Shown piece after piece: positions 15,458-22,806 of a stretch of 64,000 nucleotides of DNA. A model generated the notes under the pieces. It had not been told where the DNA came from. It worked only from the letters and a program-made list of their open reading frames with translations, and made no database searches. Numbering within the stretch: the stretch's first letter is position 1; every line of letters starts with the position of its first letter. The DNA lies in the NCBI GenBank assembly GCA_019118525.1, contig DWYV01000009.1, positions 22,525-86,524 on the forward strand. Reading direction: 5' to 3'. The translations under genes were made by a program, and so were the position numbers. Origin of the DNA: Candidatus Bariatricus faecipullorum. Lineage in GTDB: Bacteria > Bacillota > Clostridia > Lachnospirales > Lachnospiraceae.

Positions 15458-16444
15458 ATGAAAATCGGAATTATCGGAGCGGGAAATATTGCCTCCAATA
15501 TGGCGGCGACGCTGCGGGAAATGGATGACATGGAAAGCTATGCCGTGGCTGCGAGAGACTGGGAGAGAGCGGAGGACTTTGCGGAAAAATGGGGATTTCA
15601 GCGGGCCTACGGCTCCTATGAAGAACTGGTGGAGGATGAAGAGGTGGAGCTGGTTTACATTGCCACCCCGCATTCTCATCATTATGAACATGCGAAGCTG
15701 TGTATCCTTCATGGGAAACCGGTTCTCTGCGAGAAGGCATTTATGGCAAATGCCCGGCAGGCAAAGGAGATTCTGCAGCTGGCGGAAGAGAGAAAGGTCT
15801 TTATCACAGAGGCCATCTGGACCAGATACCTTCCTTCCAGAAGCATGATTGATGAAATTATTCAGAGAGGGGAAATCGGGGAAATCACGGGACTGACGGC
15901 CAACCTGGGATATGACATCCGGTATAAAGAGCGGATTCTGAGACCGGAACTTGCAGGAGGCGCCCTGCTGGATGTGGGAATCTATCCGCTGACTTTTGCC
16001 AGCATGGTGCTGGGCAATGATATTGCGGAGATTCATTCGGCCTGCGTAAAGTTTGAAAGCGGTGTGGACGCCCAGAATTCGATTATTCTGACCTATAAAA
16101 ACGGTGTGATGGCCTCCCTCCAGAGCAGTGCCCTGGCGGCTACGGAGCAGTACGGAATCGTGTACGGGACGAAGGGGTACCTGATTGCGGAAAACATCAA
16201 TAATGTTACGGCAGTGAAGGTATATTCGCCGGAGAAACGCCTGATTCGGGAGGAGAAGGTTCCGCCTCAGATTACCGGTTTTGAGTACCAGGTGGAGGCT
16301 GCGGCAAAAGCCATCCGTGAAGGAAAACTGGAGTGCCCGGAGATTCCGCATCAGGAAAGTATTTTTATGATGGAACTGATGGACCGGATCCGGAGAGACT
16401 GGGGGATTGTATTTCCTTTTGAAACGGAAGAGATGGAGGCGTAG
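15458..16444 (+). CDS. Gfo/Idh/MocA-family NAD(P)-dependent oxidoreductase
   Basis: A 328-residue protein with an N-terminal Rossmann fold (MKIGIIGAGNIASNMAATL), the family strand VELVYIATPHSHHYEHAK, the catalytic-lysine motif GKPVLCEKAF, and a C-terminal alpha/beta domain containing GGALLDVGIYPLTFASMVLG, the region carrying the catalytic Asp/His-type residues. It resembles the dihydrodiol/1,5-anhydrofructose-type branch. The start at 15458 has GGAGG eight bases upstream; an earlier in-frame ATG at 15443 overlaps that site. It is the first gene of a tightly packed run with moaC three bases behind, yet no role in cofactor synthesis is known for the family, so the link may be transcriptional only. 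Confidence 0.88.
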   Translation: MKIGIIGAGNIASNMAATLREMDDMESYAVAARDWERAEDFAEKWGFQRAYGSYEELVEDEEVELVYIATPHSHHYEHAKLCILHGKPVLCEKAFMANARQAKEILQLAEERKVFITEAIWTRYLPSRSMIDEIIQRGEIGEITGLTANLGYDIRYKERILRPELAGGALLDVGIYPLTFASMVLGNDIAEIHSACVKFESGVDAQNSIILTYKNGVMASLQSSALAATEQYGIVYGTKGYLIAENINNVTAVKVYSPEKRLIREEKVPPQITGFEYQVEAAAKAIREGKLECPEIPHQESIFMMELMDRIRRDWGIVFPFETEEMEA

Positions 16445-16447
16445 CAC

Positions 16448-16960
16448 ATGGAATTTTCGCATTTTGACGGAAGCGGAAGGGCCCGCATGGTGGACGTAAG
16501 CGGAAAGGAACCCTCCTGCCGGGAGGCCAGGGCCGTGGGGAAAATTCTGGTGAGCCGGGAGGTGTTTTCCGCCATTCGGGAAGGCACCGTAAAAAAAGGC
16601 GATGTACTGGCAGTGGCCGCTACGGCGGGAACCATGGGCGCCAAGCGGACCTGGGAACTGATTCCCATGTGCCATATTCTGCCGCTGGAAAGCTGCCGGG
16701 TAGAGTTTGAGATGAAGGAAGAAGAACTGGCGGTGTACTGCTTCTGCACGGTCCGGGTAACGGGAAAGACCGGGGTGGAAATGGAGGCCCTGACCGGAGC
16801 CAGCACAGCCCTTCTTACGATTTATGATATGTGCAAGTCCATGGACAAATCCATGGAAATCGGAGAGATTTATCTGCAGAAAAAAACGGGAGGAAAGAGC
16901 GGGGAAGTAAAGAACGATATGCCCCGCAGGCGTGTTTTCCGGGAGGAGGAAATCAGATGA
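16448..16960 (+). CDS. moaC: Cyclic pyranopterin monophosphate synthase
   Basis: Converts the MoaA product (3',8-cyclo-GTP) to cyclic pyranopterin monophosphate, the first pterin of molybdenum cofactor synthesis. The protein (170 residues, family-typical) contains GTVKKGDVLAVAATAGTMGAKRT, then ELIPMCHILPLESC with the active-site His, and GVEMEALTGASTALLTIYDM followed by CKSMDKSM, the catalytic Asp/Lys region. The usual KRTSELIPLCHP reads KRTWELIPMCHI here, a mild divergence. moaA is not in the window. The stop overlaps the next start as ATGA, so the two are translationally coupled. Confidence 0.95.
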   Translation: MEFSHFDGSGRARMVDVSGKEPSCREARAVGKILVSREVFSAIREGTVKKGDVLAVAATAGTMGAKRTWELIPMCHILPLESCRVEFEMKEEELAVYCFCTVRVTGKTGVEMEALTGASTALLTIYDMCKSMDKSMEIGEIYLQKKTGGKSGEVKNDMPRRRVFREEEIR

Positions 16961-17973
16961 AACTGGTAAAAACAGAAGAGGCGGTCGGAGCCGTTCTCTG
17001 TCATGACATTACGCAGATTATACCGGGAGTGGTAAAGGGTCCGGTGTTCCGGAAAGGCCATGTGGTAACGGAAGAGGATATTCCGGTGCTGCTTTCCGTG
17101 GGAAAGGAAAATCTGTATGTATGGGAGGCCCAGGAAGGAATGCTTCATGAAAACGACGGAGCGGAAATCCTTCGGCAGATCTGCCAGGGAGAGGGCATGG
17201 AAGCCTCGGAAGTAAAGGAAGGAAAGATAGAACTGACGGCCACCCGGGACGGTCTTTTGAAAGTAAACCGGGAGCGGCTGAACCGGATAAACGGTCTGGG
17301 AGAAATTGTAATCGCCTCCCGCCATGGAGATTTCCCCGTGAAAAGGGGAGACAAAATAGCCGGGATGCGGGTGGTTCCGCTGGTGATTTCACGGGAAAAA
17401 ATGAAGCAGGCCAAAAAGCTGGGAGAAGGAGAACCGCTGTTTCAGATACTTCCCTTTCAGCTTCGGACAGCGGCCATTGTCACTACGGGGAGCGAGGTCT
17501 ACTGCGGACGGATTCAGGACGCGTTTACCCCGGTGGTGGAGCAGAAGCTGGCGGAATACGGAATTCAGACAGTGGGAAAAGAACTCTGCAATGACGATTC
17601 AGCCATGATTGAGGAGGCCATCCGGAAGTGGCAGGAGAACAAAGTGGATATGATTGTCTGCACCGGCGGCATGAGTGTGGACCCGGATGACCGGACGCCG
17701 CTTGCCATCCGGCACTGCGCAGAGGAAACCGTCACCTATGGCGCTCCGGTTCTGCCGGGTGCCATGTTTATGCTGGCTTACAAAGGGGAGACGGCCCTGA
17801 TGGGACTTCCGGGTTGTGTGATGTACGCAAAAAGAACCGTGTTTGACCTGGTTCTTCCCCGGATAGCGGCAAAAGACAGGATGACCGTGGAGGATTTTAC
17901 CCGCATGGGCGAGGGCGGACTCTGTCTTTCCTGCCCGGTATGCACCTTCCCCAACTGCGGATTTGGAAAATAA
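16957..17973 (+). CDS. MoeA/Mog-like molybdopterin-binding protein with C-terminal Cys motif
   Basis: A 338-residue protein. An N-terminal region (VGAVLCHDITQIIPGVVKGP) resembles MoeA beta domains, and the C-terminal molybdopterin-binding domain shows AAIVTTGSEVYCGRIQD, DMIVCTGGMSVDPDDRTP and GAPVLPGAMFMLAY, then LMGLPGCVMYAKRTVFDL. The tail ends CLSCPVCTFPNCGFG, a cysteine-rich motif common in the molybdopterin-binding proteins of selenium-dependent hydroxylase loci. It probably handles adenylation or metal insertion for the cofactor. The ATG at 16957 overlaps the moaC stop, with GGGAGGAGGAAA as ribosome site. Confidence 0.85.
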   Translation: MKLVKTEEAVGAVLCHDITQIIPGVVKGPVFRKGHVVTEEDIPVLLSVGKENLYVWEAQEGMLHENDGAEILRQICQGEGMEASEVKEGKIELTATRDGLLKVNRERLNRINGLGEIVIASRHGDFPVKRGDKIAGMRVVPLVISREKMKQAKKLGEGEPLFQILPFQLRTAAIVTTGSEVYCGRIQDAFTPVVEQKLAEYGIQTVGKELCNDDSAMIEEAIRKWQENKVDMIVCTGGMSVDPDDRTPLAIRHCAEETVTYGAPVLPGAMFMLAYKGETALMGLPGCVMYAKRTVFDLVLPRIAAKDRMTVEDFTRMGEGGLCLSCPVCTFPNCGFGK

Positions 17974-17997
17974 ACGGAACTTGACAGGAGCAGATAC

Positions 17998-19008
17998 ATG
18001 GAAGAACTGATAAAGAGTCTGGAAAAGGAATGGCCGAAAGGAGAAAACTGGGCGGTTACGGTGCTGGAAGGGCCGGACGCCGGGAAAAAACTGCTGTCCG
18101 GCTGCTATAGGGAGAGCCTGGGTGGATATGACGTATTCTGTGAAAGACTCTGTCAGGAGCCCCGGCTGATTGTCTGCGGGGCGGGCCATGTGGCCCTGGC
18201 GGTTATCCGGATGGGAAAAATGCTGGGCTTTCGGGTGACGGTGCTGGAAGACCGGGAGGTCTTTGCCCGGGCGGCCACGGAGGCCGGAGCAGACCAGGTG
18301 CTGCTGGGACCCTTCCGGGAGGGCATAGAGAAAGCAGCTCCCGATGCGGACAGTTATGTGGTGACGGTTACCCGGGGACATCAGTATGACCGGGAGTGCC
18401 TGGAAGAAGTGCTGAAATATCCCTTTGCCTATGCAGGAATGATGGGAAGCAGGGGACGGGCGGCGCTTGTGAAGGAACAGCTGGAAGAGAAAGGGTTTTT
18501 CCCCGGACAGACGGCGCAGATACATGCGCCCATCGGCCTGGCCATCGGTGCGGAGACGCCGGAAGAGATTGCCGTTTCGATTCTGGCGGAAATTATTGAG
18601 GTGAAAAACCGGTCGGGAAAAGGGAAAGGATTTTTCCGTTCCCTGGCAGAGCAGCTGAATGACCTCCTGCAGAGGGGAATGGACGGAGTCCTTGCCACTA
18701 TCATTTCCCGGAGCGGTTCCGCGCCCCGGAGGGTGGGCACCAAGATGCTTGTCCGGCAGGACGGCTCTGCCTGCGGCACAGTGGGAGGCGGCCTGGCAGA
18801 GTATAAAATCACAGAGAAAGCAATGAATATGCTAAAAAAGAAAGATAAGAGTTTCCAAACTTATGATATAGAACTGAGCGGGAAGACAGCGGCAGAAGAG
18901 GGAATGGTCTGCGGCGGAAGGCTGACGGTCATGCTGGAATACGTCAGCGGCCGGAACGGGACGGAAGAGACGGACCCTATTTCCCGGACGAAGGAGGCTG
19001 GACTGTGA
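17998..19008 (+). CDS. XdhC/CoxI-family maturation factor, permuted domain order
   Basis: XdhC-type proteins hold and sulfurate the molybdenum cofactor before its insertion into xanthine dehydrogenase-type hydroxylases. In this 336-residue protein the Rossmann XdhC_C domain is first (LIVCGAGHVALAVIRMGKML at about 56; YAGMMGSRGRAALVKEQLEE at about 145; IHAPIGLAIGAETPEEIAVS) and the CoxI domain is last (GVLATIISRSGSAPRRVGTK, CGTVGGGLAEYKI). E. coli XdhC-like proteins have the opposite order. It lies 24 bases after the molybdopterin-binding gene, and its stop overlaps the yqeC start. Confidence 0.88.
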   Translation: MEELIKSLEKEWPKGENWAVTVLEGPDAGKKLLSGCYRESLGGYDVFCERLCQEPRLIVCGAGHVALAVIRMGKMLGFRVTVLEDREVFARAATEAGADQVLLGPFREGIEKAAPDADSYVVTVTRGHQYDRECLEEVLKYPFAYAGMMGSRGRAALVKEQLEEKGFFPGQTAQIHAPIGLAIGAETPEEIAVSILAEIIEVKNRSGKGKGFFRSLAEQLNDLLQRGMDGVLATIISRSGSAPRRVGTKMLVRQDGSACGTVGGGLAEYKITEKAMNMLKKKDKSFQTYDIELSGKTAAEEGMVCGGRLTVMLEYVSGRNGTEETDPISRTKEAGL

Positions 19009-19760
19009 TAGCGAAGATAAGGGAGGACACACTGCGGGAAACCGCTTCTTTGCGGGAGGCGCTGGGTCTGACAGGAGAGGGTGTTCCCCGGATTGCCGTG
19101 ACAGGAGCAGGCGGAAAGACCAGTACGGTCAAAAGACTTGCGGCAGAATTCCAGGCCCTGGGCGCAACCCCTCTGGTACTGACGACCACGCATATGTATG
19201 CGGAAGATTCTCCGCTGTTTCTCTATCATCCCTGTTCGGTGGAAGAGATAACGCAGGCCCTTTCCGAGAAGGGCTGCCTTTTTGTGGGGGAGAAAACAGA
19301 CAGAAAAAGAATGAAAAATATTTCGGAAGAAATGTTTAAAGAGATATTAGCGCTTCCGGTGCCGGTCCTGATGGAGGCGGACGGCGCACGAAGACTGCCG
19401 GTAAAATTTCCGGGTGAGCAGGAGCCGGTGATTCCCCGGGAGGCGGAACGGGTACTCTGGGTCTGCGGACTGGACGCACTGGGGCATCCGCTGGAGGAAG
19501 TCTGCTTCCGGCCGGAACTGGCGGCGGCATTTCTGGGAAAAGCGCCGGAAGCGGTGCTGGAACCCCGGGATGTGGCCCGTCTGGCACTGTCCTTTCAGGC
19601 AGGAAGGAAGGGGGTTCTGCCCCATATGGAGTATGCGGTGATTCTGAACAAGGCGGACACAGAGCAGAGACGGCATCTGGCCATGGAGACGGCCGCATGG
19701 ATAGAAAGAGAGGAACGGGTTCCGGTCATTGTGACGGCCCGGGAGGGGGAAAGCAGATGA
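19005..19760 (+). CDS. yqeC: Selenium cofactor biosynthesis protein YqeC
   Basis: A 251-residue P-loop protein with Walker A-like AVTGAGGKTSTVKRLA near residue 31, LVLTTTHMYAED, then LMEADGARRLPVKFPGEQEP and YAVILNKADT. This matches the YqeC family, a genomic marker, together with YqeB and SelD, of selenium-dependent molybdenum hydroxylases. Its exact reaction has not been established to my knowledge. Translation starts at a GTG (19005) overlapping the xdhC stop as GTGA, with AAGGAGGC upstream. It overlaps the next gene in the same way, so the whole block is strongly coupled. Confidence 0.88.
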   Translation: MIAKIREDTLRETASLREALGLTGEGVPRIAVTGAGGKTSTVKRLAAEFQALGATPLVLTTTHMYAEDSPLFLYHPCSVEEITQALSEKGCLFVGEKTDRKRMKNISEEMFKEILALPVPVLMEADGARRLPVKFPGEQEPVIPREAERVLWVCGLDALGHPLEEVCFRPELAAAFLGKAPEAVLEPRDVARLALSFQAGRKGVLPHMEYAVILNKADTEQRRHLAMETAAWIEREERVPVIVTAREGESR

Positions 19761-21115
19761 AGATACTAATTCGGGGAGCAGGAGACCTGGCTACGGGGAT
19801 TGCGGTCCGTCTGTACCGGGCGGGCCATCAGATAGTGATGACAGAGACTGCCGTTCCTCTGACGGTACGGCGCACCGTGGCTTTTTCCCGGGCAGTTTAC
19901 GAAAAGAGGGCGGAAGTAGAAGGCATTACCGGGGTACTTGCGTCCTCTGCGGAAGAGATGCGGGAAATTCTGAATCAGGGGCAGATTGCAGTACTGGTGG
20001 ATGAAAAGGCAGAGATACGAAAGGAATTCCAGCCGGATGTGCTGGTGGACGCGATTCTGGCCAAGCGCAACCTGGGAACCGGGATGACGGATGCTTCGTT
20101 TGTTATTGGCGTGGGCCCCGGCTTTACCGCCGGAGAGGACTGCCACTGTGTCGTGGAGACAAAGAGAGGACATATGCTGGGCCGGGTTATCTGGGAAGGA
20201 ACGGCCATTCCCAATACCGGGGTTCCGGGGAATGTGGGCGGCTACACGACAGAGCGTCTGCTGCGGGCGCCGGCGGACGGGAGAATGGAACCGGTCCGCG
20301 GGATAGGAGACCGGGTGCGTCCCGGCGATATTGTGGCGTATACAGGGGGCGTGCCGGTGCGGGCAGCCATGCCCGGAATGATTCGGGGAATGCTGCAGCC
20401 CGGCGTCTCTGTGACCAGGGGACTGAAAATCGGTGATATCGATGCCAGATGTGAGCCCGAATACTGTCTTACGGTATCGGACAAGGCACGGGCCGTGGGC
20501 GGCGGTGTTCTGGAGGCAGTGTCCTTGTATGGCCATCTGCGGAGAAGATACGGGGCGGTACTGCTGGCCGCAGGCGATTCTTCCCGGTTTGGCGGAAATA
20601 AACTGCTGACCCCGGTAAAGGGGAAGCCTCTTTACCGTCATGCCCTGGATATCTTCCGCTGTTTTCCCTGGGTCTGCCGGGCAGTGGTGACGGGAAATGA
20701 GGAGATTGCCAGGGCTGCCGCCGAAGCCGGAATGGAACCGGTGGAAAACCAGAATCCGGAAAAAGGGATTTCCCATTCGCTGAAGCTGGGAATGGAAGCC
20801 CTCCGGAAGAAAGAAAAGGGACTGGACGGAATTCTGTTTTCCGTCTGTGACCAGCCGGGACTTCACGGAGCCCTGATTCAGCAGATATGGAATCTGGCCG
20901 GAGTCCGGCCGGGGAAAGTTATCTGTGCCGCTCACCAGGGAATCTGGGGGAACCCGGTATACTGGCCGCAAAAATATTTTTCCAGTCTGGCGTCCCTTTC
21001 CGGGGACAAAGGGGGAAAAAGTCTGATGCGGCAGTGGCCGGAGGAGGTGCTGACCGTGGAAACAGACGGAGAGGCACTGAAGGATATTGATTATCAGGCT
21101 GACCTGGAAGAATAA
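19757..21115 (+). CDS. YqeB-MocA fusion for the selenium/molybdenum hydroxylase cofactor
   Basis: A 452-residue two-domain protein. Residues 1-262 are YqeB-like (MKILIRGAGDLATGIAVRLY, FVIGVGPGFTAGEDCHCVVE, IPNTGVPGNVGGYTTERLLR, VRAAMPGMIRGMLQPG), the EF2563-type protein of selenium-dependent hydroxylase systems. From residue 264 follows a MobA/MocA-type nucleotidyltransferase with the GTP/CTP loop VLLAAGDSSRFGGNKLL, then FSVCDQPG and GNPVYWPQKYF, expected to cytidylylate molybdopterin. Joining the two ties cytidylyl cofactor formation to the selenium-specific step. The ATG at 19757 overlaps the yqeC stop and is preceded by GGAGGGGG. It is the last gene before a strong terminator. Confidence 0.88.
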   Translation: MKILIRGAGDLATGIAVRLYRAGHQIVMTETAVPLTVRRTVAFSRAVYEKRAEVEGITGVLASSAEEMREILNQGQIAVLVDEKAEIRKEFQPDVLVDAILAKRNLGTGMTDASFVIGVGPGFTAGEDCHCVVETKRGHMLGRVIWEGTAIPNTGVPGNVGGYTTERLLRAPADGRMEPVRGIGDRVRPGDIVAYTGGVPVRAAMPGMIRGMLQPGVSVTRGLKIGDIDARCEPEYCLTVSDKARAVGGGVLEAVSLYGHLRRRYGAVLLAAGDSSRFGGNKLLTPVKGKPLYRHALDIFRCFPWVCRAVVTGNEEIARAAAEAGMEPVENQNPEKGISHSLKLGMEALRKKEKGLDGILFSVCDQPGLHGALIQQIWNLAGVRPGKVICAAHQGIWGNPVYWPQKYFSSLASLSGDKGGKSLMRQWPEEVLTVETDGEALKDIDYQADLEE

Positions 21116-21149
21116 AAGCCTGTGGGGACGCGGTTTTCCCACAGGCTTT
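21115..21149. terminator. Bidirectional terminator between convergent operons
   Basis: AAAGCCTGTGGG and CCCACAGGCTTT form a 12-bp stem starting at the stop of the yqeB-mocA gene and ending just before the convergent CNNM gene. Both arms can supply U-rich ends. Confidence 0.8.
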
Positions 21150-21159
21150 GCATTTCCTT

Positions 21160-22479
21160 TTAGTCTTCCTTTTCTTCTTCCGGCTCTTCCAGCACTTCCA
21201 CATAGGCGTCCACGATTTTATGCCGTTTCACATCCCGTACATGGATGACCAGGTTTTCGTATTTGCAGGTAAAGCTGCTTCCGTCCTCGGGAATCAGGTC
21301 GATTACCGTATAAACGAATCCGTTGAACGTATCCGCCTCATCGTCCGGAAGTTTTACGTGAAGGGCCCGGCCCACGTCGTCCAGGTCTGCGTCGCCCCGG
21401 ATGAGCCAGGTGGTCTCAGAGAGCTGGCGGATATCCATGCCGTCATCCTCATCATCCGCATCGTAGATGTCACCCACCAGGGCTTCCATCAGGTCGTGCA
21501 GGGTAACGATACCGGACATGCCGCCGTATTCGTCCAGCAGAATAGAGAAATAATTCCGGTTCTGCTTCATCCGCTCAAACAGCGTGTCGGTTTTGATGTT
21601 TTCCGGTACAAAAAACGGCGGTTTTACAGCCTTTTCAAACAGGCTTTCCCGGGTTTTTTCCGAAAGCCGGAAATAATCCCGGGTATCCAGTACGCCAATA
21701 ATGTTTTCTTTGCTGTCCTGGCATACCGGATAGCAGGTGTGGCGGTATTCGTGAATCATTTCATCCCATTCTTCCAGGGACTGGGTAACGTCCAGTACGG
21801 CAACATCTGTACGGTGAGTACAGATCTGCTCCGCCGAGAGGTCATCGAATTCAAAGACATTCTGGATAAAGGTATTTTCCTGTTCGTCGATAACGCCCTG
21901 GGCATTTCCCTCGGTCAGCATCATACGGATTTCTTCTTCGGTCACTCTGTCTTCCTCTTCCTCGGGGCTGATACCGATAAGACGGAGAATTCCGTTTGTG
22001 GACACCGTCAGCAGGGATACCAGGGGCGCGAAAATCCGGGCCACCCAGTACAGCAGAGAGGCCAGGGCAAGCGCCAGGGATTCGGATTTTTTCATGGCAA
22101 TCCGTTTGGGCACCAGCTCTCCAAGCACGATGTTAAAATAAGACAGAACCAGGGTAATGACTACAAAGGCGATGGAACGCAGTACCGATTCCGGAACCGG
22201 AATTCCGGCCCGAATCAAAAGCTGTACCAGGGGACCGGAAAAATTGTCCGCGGCAAAAGCACTGTTCAGGAATCCGGATAACGTGATGGCCACCTGGATG
22301 GTTGCCAGGAAACGGGCCGGCTGTTCCGTCAGCGAGGCCAGCTTTTTCGCACGTTTATCCCCGTTTTCCACCATGTATTTCAGTTTCGTTTCGTTCATGG
22401 AAATCACTGCTATTTCTGCGCTGGCAAATACGGCGTTCAGAAATATCAGGATAATCAGTAAAATAATAGAACCAGTCAT
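21160..22479 (-). CDS. CNNM/CorC (DUF21-CBS) membrane transporter
   Basis: A 439-residue protein of the CNNM/CorB family, linked to magnesium or cobalt export and formerly called hemolysin. The order is DUF21 membrane domain (about residues 1-160; FLNAVFASAEIAVISMNETKL, TIQVAITLSGFLNSAFA, NIVLGELVPKRIAMKK), CBS pair (about 200-330; VTEEEIRMMLTEG, CYPVCQDSKENIIGVLD, LLDEYGGMSGIVTLHDLMEA), and the C-terminal CorC_HlyC domain (TFNGFVYTVIDLIPEDG) with an acidic tail. The ATG at 22479 has AAAGGAAAG upstream. A leader of about 190 bases with short ORFs and a terminator-like hairpin precedes it, suggesting post-initiation regulation. Confidence 0.9.
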   Translation of the reverse strand: MTGSIILLIILIFLNAVFASAEIAVISMNETKLKYMVENGDKRAKKLASLTEQPARFLATIQVAITLSGFLNSAFAADNFSGPLVQLLIRAGIPVPESVLRSIAFVVITLVLSYFNIVLGELVPKRIAMKKSESLALALASLLYWVARIFAPLVSLLTVSTNGILRLIGISPEEEEDRVTEEEIRMMLTEGNAQGVIDEQENTFIQNVFEFDDLSAEQICTHRTDVAVLDVTQSLEEWDEMIHEYRHTCYPVCQDSKENIIGVLDTRDYFRLSEKTRESLFEKAVKPPFFVPENIKTDTLFERMKQNRNYFSILLDEYGGMSGIVTLHDLMEALVGDIYDADDEDDGMDIRQLSETTWLIRGDADLDDVGRALHVKLPDDEADTFNGFVYTVIDLIPEDGSSFTCKYENLVIHVRDVKRHKIVDAYVEVLEEPEEEKED

Positions 22480-22528
22480 AGGTTATTTCTTTCCTTTCTT
22501 TCATTTGGCTTCTGTAACAGAAAACTTT

Positions 22529-22570
22529 AAAAAACGCAAAAAGACACAGCCTGCCGGATTACCCTGGCAG
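22529..22570 (-). terminator. Terminator-like hairpin in the CNNM leader
   Basis: Minus strand CTGCCAG...CCGGCAG gives a 7-bp stem with a 6-base loop (22551-22570). U-rich TTTTTGCGTTTTTT follows after an 8-base gap. It is too weak for a sure terminator but suitably placed for attenuation of the CNNM gene. Confidence 0.4.
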
Positions 22571-22579
22571 ACCATGCCT

Positions 22580-22645
22580 TTACTCTATCTTTTTGAATGC
22601 GTGAATAAAATTTAAAGCAGAAGTATCGTCACTATCGTCGTCCAC
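22580..22645 (-). other. Candidate Asp-rich leader ORF upstream of CNNM gene
   Basis: GTG at 22645 opens a 21-codon frame starting VDDDSDDTSALNF and ending with a basic/aromatic tail at 22580, ten bases before the leader hairpin. A second short frame (GTG 22656 to stop at 22612, VNTAWTTIVTILLL) overlaps it and has the better ribosome site (AGGAAAGGA). Runs of Asp near the N-terminus are known to destabilise translating ribosomes at low magnesium, which would make sense before a CNNM gene. Whether either is translated is unproven. Confidence 0.3.
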
Positions 22646-22673
22646 GCAGTATTCACATCCTTTCCTGATAGAG

Positions 22674-22702
22674 AAAATAGCATACTTTTTATGATCTGTC
22701 AA
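22674..22702 (-). promoter_or_regulatory. Promoter of the CNNM leader transcript
   Basis: Minus strand TTGACA (22702-22697), 17 bases, then TATTTT (22679-22674). The predicted RNA start falls close to the AGGAAAGGA that serves the short leader ORF. Confidence 0.55.
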
Positions 22703-22733
22703 GAAAAGCTTTTGAAAGCAGGCCGGCTGACGG

Positions 22734-22762
22734 TTGCCATAGTTCCCCCGTTCTTTTATAAT
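22734..22762 (+). promoter_or_regulatory. Sigma-A promoter of the thiD-dsdA fusion gene
   Basis: TTGCCA (22734-22739), 17 bases, TATAAT (22757-22762), 45 bases ahead of the start codon. Confidence 0.75.
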
Positions 22763-22806
22763 GAAGTGTAGAGAAAACGTAAAAAGAGGAAAAGGAGAGA
22801 ACGGGA

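Noticed and set aside
22480..22702. M-box magnesium riboswitch before the CNNM gene
   Set aside because: None of the conserved M-box core could be aligned by eye; the leader has short frames and a weak hairpin instead.
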